Source of the DNA: Xanthomonas sp. SI
Lineage (GTDB): Bacteria; Pseudomonadota; Gammaproteobacteria; Xanthomonadales; Xanthomonadaceae
DNA length: 64,000 bases
Reading direction: 5' to 3'
Assembly: GCF_014236855.1 (NCBI RefSeq)
Contig: NZ_CP051261.1
Coordinates: 4,588,001-4,652,000 of the forward strand
The translations under genes were made by a program, and so were the position numbers. Below, in pieces: positions 9,969 through 18,309 of the stretch. Every line of letters starts with the position of its first letter. Position 1 is the stretch's first letter. The notes under the pieces are model-generated. The model did no database searches. It had not been told where the DNA came from and saw only the letters and a program-made list of their open reading frames with translations.

Positions 9969-11366
9969 CTATACCGCCTGCCGCTGCGCCTTCCTGCCGG
10001 CGCCGCCCCCGGCAACCCGCGCCGGCCCCAGCGCCGCCAGTTCCGCGGCCAGAAGTTGCACGCCGGCGCGCAATTCCGGCACCGCGGTGATTTCCCACAG
10101 ACCGCCGCGCAGCAGCGGTCCCAGGCAGTAAAGCCCTGGCACCGGATGGCCGCTGCCATCGCGCACCTGCAACCGCGCGTCCACCACCAGGCCCAGGCCC
10201 AGCGGATCGGCCTGCAGCAGGCCCGCATCGCGCATCGTCGCGACCAGCGGATGGCTGGTGCGCGCGACGTCGGTGTCCAGCCCGGTGGCGCGGATCAGCA
10301 CGTCGAAGTCTTCCGTGCGCGCGCTGTTGCTGGCGCGGTCGCGGATCACCGCCTCCACCGCGTTTTCGCCCAGCCGCGCACGCAGCAGGCGCCCGGCGCG
10401 GATGCGCAACTGGCCCTGCTGCTGCATCTGCGCCAGCGCCGTGGCCGCGGCCGGCGCCAGCCGATGCCGCGCCGCTTCCCAGTACGGGCGCAGATGGCGC
10501 AGGAAACGCGCGCGCGCCGCCGGCGCCAGGCCTTTCCAGAACGGCTGCAGATGCGGGCGCAGCGCATCGACCACGCAGCGCCAGTCCTCCACCACCGTGG
10601 CCAGTTGGCGCAGGCTGCGCACCAGGCCGGTGAGGTCGTGGTTGCGCAGCGCCTGCGCCACGCTCGGCGGCAGCGTCACCGGCGCGCCCGGCTGGGCCAG
10701 ATGTGCCTGCGGCGCCAGGCCGCGCCGCGACAGCGCGGTGATCGGACCGCGATGGCCGCGGCGGCGCAGGGTCAGCGCGACATCGGCCATGGTCAGGCCG
10801 GTGCCGACCAGCAACAGCCGCGCCTGCGGCGGCACCTCGTCCAGTACCCCGTCCTGCCATGGCCAGCCGATGTAGCGCCGGTGCACCGCCAGGCGCGGGC
10901 CGATGCCGGGCAGCGCCGCCGGCGGCAGCGCGCCGATCGCCAGCACCACCACGTCGCTGACCACGTCCTCGCCGTTGGCCAGGAAGATGCGGAAGCCGTC
11001 TGGACCGCGCTCCACCGCTACCGCCTCTTCGCTGACCCGCGCCACTTCCACCGCCGAGGCGGCCAGCGCCGCGTCCAGGTGTTGCTCCAGGTAACGGCCG
11101 TAGCGCAGCCGCGGCAGGAATTCCAGCCGCTGCGCGGCGTCGAGCTGCAAGGCGTCGGCGAAGCCGCCCGGATCCTGCGGGTCCACGCCCAGGTCCTTGG
11201 CGCGCACGTTCAACAGATGCTCGGGCCGCGCCGCGCCATAGGCGATGCCGCGGCCGAAGGTGTCGGCCACGCCGATCAATGTCAGCCGGCTGGCCGTTCC
11301 CTGCCCGGCCAGGGCCGCGGCCAGCAGGTTGCCGCAGAATCCTGCGCCGATGATCGCAATTCGCAT
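9969..11366 (-). CDS. FAD/NAD(P)-binding protein (NAD_binding_9 family)
   Basis: A predicted flavoprotein of 465 residues with the Rossmann fingerprint MRIAIIGAGFCGNLLAAAL, followed by DTFGRGIAYGAARPEHLLNV. A second dinucleotide-binding region contains RLLLVGTGLTMADVALTLRR. These features place it in the YdhS-like FAD-NAD(P)-binding family; the substrate is unknown. I chose the ATG rather than a GTG three codons upstream because it gives the canonical start to the beta-alpha-beta fold. It is convergent with the dsbD/thioredoxin operon across a REP palindrome. The 251 bases between this gene and the GST gene hold no recognised feature. Confidence 0.85.
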   Translation of the reverse strand: MRIAIIGAGFCGNLLAAALAGQGTASRLTLIGVADTFGRGIAYGAARPEHLLNVRAKDLGVDPQDPGGFADALQLDAAQRLEFLPRLRYGRYLEQHLDAALAASAVEVARVSEEAVAVERGPDGFRIFLANGEDVVSDVVVLAIGALPPAALPGIGPRLAVHRRYIGWPWQDGVLDEVPPQARLLLVGTGLTMADVALTLRRRGHRGPITALSRRGLAPQAHLAQPGAPVTLPPSVAQALRNHDLTGLVRSLRQLATVVEDWRCVVDALRPHLQPFWKGLAPAARARFLRHLRPYWEAARHRLAPAAATALAQMQQQGQLRIRAGRLLRARLGENAVEAVIRDRASNSARTEDFDVLIRATGLDTDVARTSHPLVATMRDAGLLQADPLGLGLVVDARLQVRDGSGHPVPGLYCLGPLLRGGLWEITAVPELRAGVQLLAAELAALGPARVAGGGAGRKAQRQAV

Positions 11367-11617
11367 GGCTGACACTCGTGGCCGGTCGGGGCGTCCTTTG
11401 TGCCCGGGATGCCGGCCGCGGGTGTAAATCGCCGGTTAATGCGCGGCATATGGCGCATGCCGATCGGGTATCAGCAGATGCGTTTGTTCCATAAGCGGCG
11501 TGCGCCGGACCTTGGCGATGGCGTCGCACGATCGTCGCGCGATGCTGGAATGGCCAGCGCGACGTGGGGCATTCCCTCAGTGGAAACGCAGCCACGATGG
11601 ACGTGCGCGCGATCGAC

Positions 11618-12247
11618 CTACTGAAGCCCTTCTTCGCTCAGTGCCCGCTGCACCGAAGGCCGCGCGTGCACGCGCCGGTACCACGCCTGCAGGTTCTGCA
11701 ACGCGTCGAAGTGGATGTCCGCCCGGTAGTGCGAGGTCAGCCAGGGCGCCTGGCCCCAGCCGGTCAGCGCGTAGAGATAGGCATCGGCGACGGTGAAGGC
11801 ATCCCCCATCAGGAACTGTCGACCGGCGAGCTGTGCATCGATCCAGGCGAAGCGCTGCTCCAGCTTCGGCCGCGCGGTATCCACGTACTGGCCGGCGAGC
11901 CGCGCGTACAGCAGCGGAATGAAGCCCTTGTGGATCTCCGTGGCCAGGAAGTTCAGCCATTCCTGCAAGCGGTAGCGTTGCATGCTGCCGTTGGGCGGCA
12001 CCAGGCCGCGTTCCGGCTTGCGATCGCCCAGGTACTGGACGATGGCCGGCCCTTCGCGCAGCACGCTGCCATCGTCGAGTTCGAGCGCCGGCACGTAGCC
12101 CATCGAATTGACCCGATGGAAATCTTCTCCATCCTCAGTCAGATGCTTGCGGTGATCGACCCTCACCAGCGTCGCCTCGAGGCCGAGCTCATGCAGCACG
12201 ATATGCGGCGCGAGGGAGCAGGCGGCCGGGATGTAGTACAGCTTCAT
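11618..12247 (-). CDS. Glutathione S-transferase (GstA-like)
   Basis: A 209-residue cytosolic transferase. The N-terminal thioredoxin-like domain contains MKLYYIPAACSLAPHIVLHE and the glutathione-binding GYVPALELDDGSVLREGPAI. The alpha-helical C-terminal domain has FLMGDAFTVADAYLYALTGW, including the conserved Asp of the N-capping box. The Cys10-Ser11 pair near the start is typical of beta-class bacterial GSTs. GGAG lies six bases before the ATG. It diverges from an HxlR regulator with a palindromic operator in the shared promoter region, so its expression is probably redox- or xenobiotic-controlled through that regulator. Confidence 0.95.
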   Translation of the reverse strand: MKLYYIPAACSLAPHIVLHELGLEATLVRVDHRKHLTEDGEDFHRVNSMGYVPALELDDGSVLREGPAIVQYLGDRKPERGLVPPNGSMQRYRLQEWLNFLATEIHKGFIPLLYARLAGQYVDTARPKLEQRFAWIDAQLAGRQFLMGDAFTVADAYLYALTGWGQAPWLTSHYRADIHFDALQNLQAWYRRVHARPSVQRALSEEGLQ

Positions 12248-12331
12248 TGCGATCTCCAGAAAGTGGGCGCAGCTCTAGGGCGAGCAGCCCGACGCATTCT
12301 AGAAACCAGGTATAGAAAAGGAAGAAGGCAC

Positions 12332-12365
12332 TATAATGTTGTCTAGGTACAAAATTTATACCTAG
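12332..12365 (+). promoter_or_regulatory. hxlR promoter and palindromic operator between gst and hxlR
   Basis: A consensus -10 box TATAAT (12332-12337) is followed by a perfect inverted repeat CTAGGTA-N9-TACCTAG (12343-12365), with a further half-site-like AGGTATA at 12308-12314. The palindrome overlaps the likely hxlR start of transcription and lies upstream of the divergent gst gene. That is the usual place for an HxlR dimer to act on both promoters. No good -35 box is seen. Confidence 0.75.
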
Positions 12366-12389
12366 CGTGCGCACACCGAGGGACTTGCG

Positions 12390-12713
12390 ATGAAGGACAA
12401 CGTGTCCGGCTGCTCCGTGGAAGAGGCCATGCGCCTGCTGGGCGGAAGATGGCGCCTGTTGCTGGTGTCGTACCTGCTCGACGGCCCCAAGCGGTTCAAC
12501 GAACTGCGCCGCGACGTTCCGGCCATTTCGCAGCGCATGCTGACCCTGGACCTGCGCGCCCTGGAAGAAGCGGGGCTGATTCAGCGCACCGTCTATCCGA
12601 CCGTGCCGGTCAAGGTCGAATACGCGCTGACCGAGGACGGGCGGCGCCTGGAACCAGTGGTGGCGGTGATGAAGGAGTTCGGGCTGTGGGTCAAGGCGCG
12701 GTCTGCCGGATGA
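12390..12713 (+). CDS. HxlR-family winged-helix transcriptional regulator
   Basis: A 107-residue DNA-binding protein. The HxlR fold is recognisable from CSVEEAMRLLGGRWRLLLVS, FNELRRDVPAISQRMLTLDL and RALEEAGLIQRTVYPTVPVK. The single cysteine (Cys8) sits just before the helix where redox- and aldehyde-sensing relatives carry their reactive thiol. GAGGGA precedes the ATG at good spacing. Divergent from a glutathione S-transferase, with a perfect 7-9-7 palindrome in between. A role as local repressor or activator of gst is inference from this arrangement. Confidence 0.95.
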   Translation: MKDNVSGCSVEEAMRLLGGRWRLLLVSYLLDGPKRFNELRRDVPAISQRMLTLDLRALEEAGLIQRTVYPTVPVKVEYALTEDGRRLEPVVAVMKEFGLWVKARSAG

Positions 12714-13043
12714 GCGCTGCCGGCTCGGGACCGGAAGGGATGTCCCGGGCTTCAGAGACGCACGTGCGAGACGACTTCGGAATGCAGCCAGTGCCATGCG
12801 TCGTCGCACATCGCGCACCGCAACAGCCTCCGCGCAAGAAAGCGCCTCGACTGACCTCGCTCTGGACGGGCTAGGATGCGAGCAGTGCAACTGCGACCAA
12901 GCCGCCTCGCGCCTTGCACTGCCCGCGCCACGCGCCGCGCGCCGCAGAACCAAACATCCGTTTAAAACACGCGCAACTTCGCCGAACTGGACAGTAATCC
13001 CGGCTTCGCGCAGACTGCCGCCCTTTCCGCTGCTTTGTCTTCC
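12714..13043. other. Non-coding gap between hxlR and aroQ
   Basis: About 330 bases with no gene I can support. The open frames on the plus strand lack codon bias and homology signals. The stretch around 12955-12985 (CCGTTTAAAACACGCGCAAC) is AT-richer and may hold the aroQ promoter, but no clear -35/-10 pair was found. Confidence 0.5.
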
Positions 13044-13490
13044 ATGGCGCGACTGCTGCTGTTGCATGGCCCCAACCTCAACCTGCTCGGCACCCGCGAG
13101 CCGGGGGTCTATGGGCACACCACGCTGGCGCAGATCGATGCGACGCTGCTCGCGCAGGCCACGGCCGCCGGGCACCAGCTGGACAACCTGCAGTCCAACG
13201 CCGAGCACGTGCTGGTGGAGCGGGTGCAGGCCGCGCGCGGCGACGGCACCGCCTTCATCCTGATCAACCCAGCCGCGTTCACCCATACCTCGGTGGCGCT
13301 GCGCGACGCGCTGGCGGCGGTGGCGATCCCGTTCATCGAGATCCACCTGTCCAACCCGCACAGCCGCGAGCCGTTCCGCCACCACAGCTATTTCAGCGAC
13401 CACGCGCTCGGCGTGATCTGCGGCTTCGGCGCCGACAGCTACCGCTACGCGATGGATGCGGCGCTGGCCCGGCTGGGAGCCGGCGCATGA
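13044..13490 (+). CDS. aroQ: Type II 3-dehydroquinate dehydratase
   Basis: Catalyses the third step of the shikimate pathway, dehydrating 3-dehydroquinate. The 148-residue protein has the family signature [20 protein letters not shown] with the catalytic Arg and Tyr. It also has the [16 protein letters not shown] block and [20 protein letters not shown], containing the catalytic His region. The start is the ATG before GCGCGACTG; a TTG three codons upstream is less likely. aroQ followed by accB-accC is a conserved order in gammaproteobacteria and supports the call. Confidence 0.98.
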   Translation: MARLLLLHGPNLNLLGTREPGVYGHTTLAQIDATLLAQATAAGHQLDNLQSNAEHVLVERVQAARGDGTAFILINPAAFTHTSVALRDALAAVAIPFIEIHLSNPHSREPFRHHSYFSDHALGVICGFGADSYRYAMDAALARLGAGA

Positions 13491-13595
13491 GCGGCACTCC
13501 CGGCTTCAGCGCGCGTCGTGCGGCGCTGCGCCACCCTCTCCGCGTTCGCCGGGCCGCGTGCCCGGTCATTTCCCGATTCACCTCAAGAGGCCGTT

Positions 13596-14075
13596 ATGGA
13601 TCTCCGTAAAATCAAGAAGCTGATCGACCTGCTGGAAGAGTCCAATCTCGCCGAGATCGAGATCAAGGAAGGCGAGGAAAGCGTGCGCCTGGCGCGCACG
13701 CCCAAGGGCATGATCGCCAGCGCCCCGCAGTACGCCCCGGCCCCTGTCGCCGCGCCGCCTGCGGCCGCGCCGATGCCGATGAGCTCGCCCACCGAGGCCT
13801 CCACCGGCGGCACCGCCAAGCCCGGCAATGCCCTGCCCGAGGGCCACGTGCTGCGCGCGCCGATGGTCGGCACCTTCTACACCTCGCCGTCGCCGGACAA
13901 GCCGGCCTTCGTCACGGTCGGCCAGGCGGTCAAGGCCGGCGAGACCCTGGCGATCATCGAGGCGATGAAGATGTTCAACCCGATCGAAGCCGACGTCTCC
14001 GGCACCATCGTCGCGATCCTCAGCGACAGCGGCGTGCCGGTGGAGTTCGATCAGCCGTTGTTTGTGATTGGCTGA
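13596..14075 (+). CDS. accB: Biotin carboxyl carrier protein of acetyl-CoA carboxylase
   Basis: A 159-residue carrier whose lysine holds biotin and shuttles carboxyl groups from AccC to the AccAD transferase. The N-terminus [20 protein letters not shown] is conserved. A flexible Ala/Pro linker follows, and the C-terminal biotinyl domain has the [11 protein letters not shown] motif with biotinylated Lys125. AAGAGG precedes the ATG. In most relatives accC follows within a few bases; here a four-helix-bundle gene and repeats intervene, adding about 445 bases. Confidence 0.99.
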   Translation: MDLRKIKKLIDLLEESNLAEIEIKEGEESVRLARTPKGMIASAPQYAPAPVAAPPAAAPMPMSSPTEASTGGTAKPGNALPEGHVLRAPMVGTFYTSPSPDKPAFVTVGQAVKAGETLAIIEAMKMFNPIEADVSGTIVAILSDSGVPVEFDQPLFVIG

Positions 14076-14080
14076 GCGGC

Positions 14081-14520
14081 CGGGATTGGGGATTCGTGAT
14101 TTGGGATTCGCAACAGCGGCCGCACGAGCGCCTCACGGTGTGGCGCGATGCGATGGCGTTGGTCGAAGCGATCTACCATCTCACCCAGAATTTCCCCGAT
14201 GCCGAACGCTTTGGACTGACCGCACAGATGCGGCGCGCGGCGATCAGCGTTCCCTCCAACATCGCGGAGGGCGCCGCGCGGCGGTCCACTGCCGAGTACC
14301 TGCGCTATCTGTCGATGGCGCGAGGCTCGCTGGCCGAATTGGATACGCAGATGCAGATCGCGACACGGCTGCAGTTCGGTTCGCCGGACGCGGCAACCCT
14401 CGATCTCTTGAACCGCACCTTTTCCAGGCTCAACGCATTGATCCGCACGCTGGACGATTCGCGACATCTGCGCGAGCCCGGCGCCCTCTACGAATCCCCA
14501 ATCTCGAATCCCGAATCCCA
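14081..14520. mobile_element. Repeat-bounded insertion between accB and accC (candidate non-autonomous element)
   Basis: The left boundary is CGGGATTGGGGATTCGTGAT followed by TTGGGATTCG. The right boundary is the opposite orientation, CGAATCCCCAATCTCGAATC followed by CCGAATCCCAT. These arms are imperfect inverted repeats and belong to the same family found in other spacers of this window. The only cargo is the four-helix-bundle gene, and the repeat even supplies its first and last codons. No transposase and no target duplication were recognised, so mobility is an inference from structure and from the disruption of a normally tight accB-accC pair. Confidence 0.5.
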
Positions 14521-14530
14521 TGCTCGATAA
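14096..14530 (+). CDS. Four-helix-bundle protein (S23/IVP-like, TIGR02436 type)
   Basis: A small helical protein of 144 residues. The family core is clear: [40 protein letters not shown] and [20 protein letters not shown]. Relatives are found as an ORF in 23S rRNA intervening sequences and as stand-alone genes, and are structurally close to the Avd accessory protein of diversity-generating retroelements; their cellular role is unclear. It starts with GTG inside a GGGATTCG repeat and its last codons (SPISNPES) are translated repeat. It overlaps the accC start by eleven bases. Confidence 0.82.
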   Translation: MIWDSQQRPHERLTVWRDAMALVEAIYHLTQNFPDAERFGLTAQMRRAAISVPSNIAEGAARRSTAEYLRYLSMARGSLAELDTQMQIATRLQFGSPDAATLDLLNRTFSRLNALIRTLDDSRHLREPGALYESPISNPESHAR

Positions 14531-15887
14531 AGTCGTCATCGCCAATCGCGGCGAAATCGCGCTGCGCATCCTGCGCGCGTGCCATACGCTCGGCATCCGC
14601 ACGGTCGCGGTGCATTCCACCGTCGACCGCAACCTCAAGCACGTGGCCATGGCCGACGAGTCGGTGTGCATCGGCCCGGCGTCGTCGGCCGAGAGCTACC
14701 TCAACATCCCGGCGCTGATCGCCGCGGCCGAGGTCACCGACGCGCAGGCCATCCATCCCGGCTACGGTTTCCTGTCGGAGAACGCCGACTTCGCCGAGCG
14801 CGTGGAGCAGTCCGGTTTCATCTTCATCGGCCCCAAGGCCGACACCATCCGCCTGATGGGCGACAAGGTCGAGGCGATCCGCGCGATGAAGGCCGCCGGC
14901 GTGCCGTGCGTGCCCGGCTCGGGCGGCCCGCTGGGCGATGACATTGTCGCCAACACCAAGGTCGCGCGCGAGATCGGCTACCCGGTGATCATCAAGGCGG
15001 CCGGCGGCGGCGGCGGCCGCGGCATGCGCGTGGTGCATTCGGAGGCGGCGCTGAAGGCGGCGATCGAGACCACCAAGTCCGAGGCCAAGGCCGCTTTCAG
15101 CAACGACCAGGTGTACATGGAGAAGTTCCTGGAGAATCCGCGCCACGTGGAGATCCAGGTGCTGGCCGACGGCCAGGGCAACGCCATCCACCTGGGCGAG
15201 CGCGACTGCTCGATGCAGCGCCGCCACCAGAAGGTGGTCGAAGAAGCGCCCGCGCCCGGCATCACCGAGCAGCTGCGCAGCGAGATCGGCAAGGTCTGCG
15301 TGGATGCCTGCGTGCGCATCGGCTACCGCGGCGCCGGCACCTTCGAATTCCTGTTCGAGGATGGCCGCTTCTACTTCATCGAAATGAACACGCGCATCCA
15401 GGTCGAACACCCGGTCACCGAGCGCATCACCGGCATCGACCTGGTCTGCGAGCAGCTGCGCATCGCCGCCGGCCACAAGTTGAGCATCAAGCAGAGCGAC
15501 ATCGTGCTGCGCGGCCATGCGATCGAGTGCCGCATCAACGCCGAGGACCCGGAAACCTTCATGCCCAACCCGGGCCTGATCACCGGCTTCCACCCGCCCG
15601 GCGGCCCCGGCGTGCGCGTGGACACGCACATCTACAGCGGCTACAGGGTGCCGCCGAACTACGACTCGATGATTGGCAAGCTGATCGTGCACGGCCCGGA
15701 CCGCGACACCGCGATCGCGCGCATGCGCGTGGCGCTGAGCGAGATGGTGGTGGACGGGATCAAGACCAACATCCCGCTGCAGCAGCGGATCATGCGCGAC
15801 AAGGGCTTCCAGGCCGGCGGGCAGAACATCCACTACCTGGAAAAGCGCCTGGCCGAGCGCAAGAACAAGTCGATTGCGTTGGTTTGA
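14520..15887 (+). CDS. accC: Biotin carboxylase subunit of acetyl-CoA carboxylase
   Basis: The 455-residue ATP-grasp enzyme that carboxylates the biotin on AccB using bicarbonate. Motifs: [40 protein letters not shown], the glycine-rich ATP loop [15 protein letters not shown], and [20 protein letters not shown] with the catalytic Glu and Arg residues. Length matches the family. The ATG falls inside the right-hand GGGATT-type repeat (GAATCCCATG) and has no visible Shine-Dalgarno sequence. Translation may depend on the overlapping upstream gene. Confidence 0.99.
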   Translation: MLDKVVIANRGEIALRILRACHTLGIRTVAVHSTVDRNLKHVAMADESVCIGPASSAESYLNIPALIAAAEVTDAQAIHPGYGFLSENADFAERVEQSGFIFIGPKADTIRLMGDKVEAIRAMKAAGVPCVPGSGGPLGDDIVANTKVAREIGYPVIIKAAGGGGGRGMRVVHSEAALKAAIETTKSEAKAAFSNDQVYMEKFLENPRHVEIQVLADGQGNAIHLGERDCSMQRRHQKVVEEAPAPGITEQLRSEIGKVCVDACVRIGYRGAGTFEFLFEDGRFYFIEMNTRIQVEHPVTERITGIDLVCEQLRIAAGHKLSIKQSDIVLRGHAIECRINAEDPETFMPNPGLITGFHPPGGPGVRVDTHIYSGYRVPPNYDSMIGKLIVHGPDRDTAIARMRVALSEMVVDGIKTNIPLQQRIMRDKGFQAGGQNIHYLEKRLAERKNKSIALV

Positions 15888-15893
15888 GAGCCG

Positions 15894-15925
15894 GGATTGG
15901 GGATTCGGGATTGGGGATTCGCAAA
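15894..15925. repeat. GGGATT-type direct repeat after accC
   Basis: Two head-to-tail copies of GGGATTGGGGATTC just after the accC stop codon. Same family and orientation as the left arm before the four-helix-bundle gene. Between here and 16114 no gene is supported. Confidence 0.75.
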
Positions 15926-16114
15926 TGCGGGTCCCGGGTCGCGATCCCTTCCTGGTGATGGCAGGCGACCGGTTCTAGTCGCTGCCAGGACGCGCCTTGG
16001 GCAAGCCTTCGCATGCGCGTTGCGCGGCAGATTGGCGATCGCATCCGGCCACTTCGGATTGCCCGCAGATGGCGTTGCAAAGCACTGCCATCGGCATCGC
16101 CGCCGCGTTTTGCG

Positions 16115-17005
16115 TCAGCGTTTGGCGTAGTGGCTGGGCGCTTCGCCCACGTGGCGGCTGAAGGCGACGCTGAAGCTGCTGGTCGAGCCATAGCCGACGC
16201 GTTGCGCCACCTCGGCCACGTTCGATCCGCGCCGCAGCAGGTCCTTCGCCAGCTCCATGCGCCAGGCCAGCACGTACTCCATCGGCGGCACGCCGACCGT
16301 GCGGGCGAAGCGGTCGAAGAACGTCGAGCGCGACAGCGCGGCCGCCTGCGCGAGTTCGCCCACCGTCCAGGCGTGATCGATGCGGGCGTGGATCCGCGTG
16401 AGCGCCGGCGCCAGCCGTTCGTCGCCCAGGCCGCGCAGCAGGCCCGGCGGCGCATTCCCCGCCGTCGTCCAGCGCATGGCCTCGACCAGCAGCATCTCGA
16501 CCAGCCGCGACAGCATGTAGTCGTTGCCCGGCTTCCTGTCGTGGTACTCCTCGCCCACCATCTGCACCAGTTGCATCAGCCGGCCCGCGCCGCGCACGTG
16601 GACCACCGCCGGCAGCAGCGAGACCAGCAGCCCGGCATGGGCGCTGTCGAACAGGAAGGCGCCGCCCAGTGAGCGCATGTCCGGCGCGCCGTCCGGTTCG
16701 CCGTGGCGCCGCTCGCCCTGCCCGCCGGGAACGACCTTCGGATCGATGAATACCGGCGGCCCCGGCACCAGGCTGGAGAGCGTGAACGCCGGCGTGGTCG
16801 GCAGCAGCACGAAATCGCCGGCGCCGATCGCGAGCGGCGGATGCCCGTCCACCGCCAGCACGGCGCTGCCTTCCAGCACGATGCAGAACCCCGGCTGCCC
16901 GTACTCGGCATAGCGCACCGCCCAGTTGCCCTTGCCGCTGATCAGGTTGGCGAACACCGCGCGGGGGTGGAGCAGGCGGACGAGCTCGGAAAGCGGATCG
17001 TGCAT
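16115..17005 (-). CDS. AraC-family transcriptional regulator with cupin N-domain
   Basis: A 296-residue regulator. The N-terminal half is a cupin_6-type sensing domain (FCIVLEGSAVLAVDGHPPLA, GAGDFVLLPTTPAF). The C-terminal third holds two helix-turn-helix motifs, WTVGELAQAAALSRSTFFDR and NVAEVAQRVGYGSTSSFSVA, followed by the conserved FSRHVGEAPSHY. It diverges from a short-chain dehydrogenase gene with about 100 bases between the starts. By the usual pattern in this family it probably controls that neighbour. The effector is not evident. Confidence 0.94.
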   Translation of the reverse strand: MHDPLSELVRLLHPRAVFANLISGKGNWAVRYAEYGQPGFCIVLEGSAVLAVDGHPPLAIGAGDFVLLPTTPAFTLSSLVPGPPVFIDPKVVPGGQGERRHGEPDGAPDMRSLGGAFLFDSAHAGLLVSLLPAVVHVRGAGRLMQLVQMVGEEYHDRKPGNDYMLSRLVEMLLVEAMRWTTAGNAPPGLLRGLGDERLAPALTRIHARIDHAWTVGELAQAAALSRSTFFDRFARTVGVPPMEYVLAWRMELAKDLLRRGSNVAEVAQRVGYGSTSSFSVAFSRHVGEAPSHYAKR

Positions 17006-17105
17006 TTCGGACTTTCGCTAAAACAAAAAGGATTCCGCATTATCGATCATCCGAGACAGCTGGCCTATCGTTTCCTCCCGAGTCCACTCACTCCTGGAGA
17101 ACGCA

Positions 17106-17849
17106 ATGAAGACCGTCCTGATCACTGGCTGCTCCTCCGGCTACGGCCTGGAAACCGCGCGCCACTTCCTGGCCCAAGGCTGGAACGTCGTCGCCACCAT
17201 GCGCCAGCCCCGACCGGCGCTGCTGCCGGCCTCGCCCGACCTGCGCATGCTGGCGCTGGACGTGACCCAGCCCGACAGCATCGCGCTGGCGCTGGAGGCG
17301 GCCGGCCCCATCGACGCGCTGGTCAACAATGCCGGCATCGGGCTGTTCGGCGCGTTCGAGGCCACGCCGATGGCGACCGTGCGCGAGGTGTTCGAGACCA
17401 ACACCTTCGGCGTCATGGCGATGTGCCAGGCCGCCATTCCCCGGTTTCGCCAGCGCGGCGCGGGCGTCATCGTCAACGTGACCTCCAGCGCCACGCTGGC
17501 GCCGTTCCCGCTGGTGGCCGCGTACACGGCAAGCAAGACCGCGGTGCAGGGCTTCACCGCATCGCTGCGCCACGAACTGCAGGCGTTCGGCCTGCGGGTC
17601 AAGCTGGTGGAGCCCGGCTACGGCCCGTCCACCCAGTTCACCGCCAACGGACAGCAGCGCATGCAGGGCCTGATCCCGGACGCCTACGCGCCCTTTGCCC
17701 GCGAGGTGTTCTCGCACCTGGGCCAACCGGCGGCGGTGACGACGGCGAGCGACGTCGCCCAGGCGATCTGGGAAGCGGCCAACGACGTTTCCGAGCGGCT
17801 GCATTTCCCGGCCGGCGCCGATGCCGTGGCGCTGTCCGAACAGCGCTAG
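17106..17849 (+). CDS. Short-chain dehydrogenase/reductase
   Basis: A classical SDR of 247 residues. The cofactor site is TGCSSGYGLETA (TGxxxGxG), the structural motif is VNNAGIGLFG (NNAG), and the catalytic residues are in VNVTSSATLAPFPLVAAYTA followed by SKTAV (Ser, Tyr-x3-Lys). The substrate cannot be inferred. A purine-rich GGAGAACGCA precedes the ATG. Divergent from an AraC regulator, which likely governs it. Confidence 0.94.
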   Translation: MKTVLITGCSSGYGLETARHFLAQGWNVVATMRQPRPALLPASPDLRMLALDVTQPDSIALALEAAGPIDALVNNAGIGLFGAFEATPMATVREVFETNTFGVMAMCQAAIPRFRQRGAGVIVNVTSSATLAPFPLVAAYTASKTAVQGFTASLRHELQAFGLRVKLVEPGYGPSTQFTANGQQRMQGLIPDAYAPFAREVFSHLGQPAAVTTASDVAQAIWEAANDVSERLHFPAGADAVALSEQR

Positions 17850-17923
17850 GTGCGCCGCACGTCCGCCGCGAAGCGCTGAAATATCGGGTCGCACCAACAG
17901 ATCGGGGCCGAAGACTCGCCTTT

Positions 17924-17955
17924 GCGAATCCCGAATCCCAAATCCCGAATCCCGG
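17924..17955. repeat. GGGATT-type repeat, inverted orientation
   Basis: Units GCGAATCCCGAATCCCAAAT and CCCGAATCCC run back to back just outside the 3' end of the minus-strand gene at 17956. Same family as the blocks near groESL and accBC. Confidence 0.75.
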
Positions 17956-18309
17956 CTACTTCGCCTGCGTCCCCGGCACCGGCTCGGCGCCCAGGGTCGA
18001 GGTCGGGCTGACGATCATCACCGTCTCGGTGGAGCCGTCCGGCCACACGATCTGGAAGGTGCTGCCCGGGCTCAGGGTGGAGAACGGCATGCCGCTGCGG
18101 GCGCGGTAGATCGCCGCCACCTGCGCGGCGCCGGCGCGGCGCAGGTCCGGGTCGGCGTGCGTGGTGGTCAGTTCGACCTTGGACAGGCCGCGGTAGCGCT
18201 GCTCGGCCGTGTCGATCAGCAGCAGGCCGGCCGCCGCCGCCGAATAGGCGACCAGGGCCAGCACCCAGAACCAGAACTTGGCGCCGTGCAGCCATCGCCG
18301 GTAATTCAT
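17956..18309 (-). CDS. Conserved hypothetical membrane-anchored protein
   Basis: A 117-residue protein I do not recognise. It has one N-terminal transmembrane helix (FWFWVLALVAYSAAAAGLLL) and a soluble, presumably periplasmic remainder. That part contains GMPFSTLSPGSTFQIVWPDG, then STETVMIVSPTSTLGAEPV, suggesting a small beta-rich domain. Its ATG overlaps the stop of the upstream gene by four bases (ATGA), so the two are co-translated and probably function together. An alternative long frame starting far upstream is a shadow of the neighbour. Confidence 0.75.
   Translation of the reverse strand: MNYRRWLHGAKFWFWVLALVAYSAAAAGLLLIDTAEQRYRGLSKVELTTTHADPDLRRAGAAQVAAIYRARSGMPFSTLSPGSTFQIVWPDGSTETVMIVSPTSTLGAEPVPGTQAK

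Noticed and set aside
12796..13263. Plus-strand open frame in the hxlR-aroQ gap
   Set aside because: It runs into aroQ in a different frame, has no ribosome-binding site and a composition of repeated Arg/Pro/Ser, so no gene is supported.
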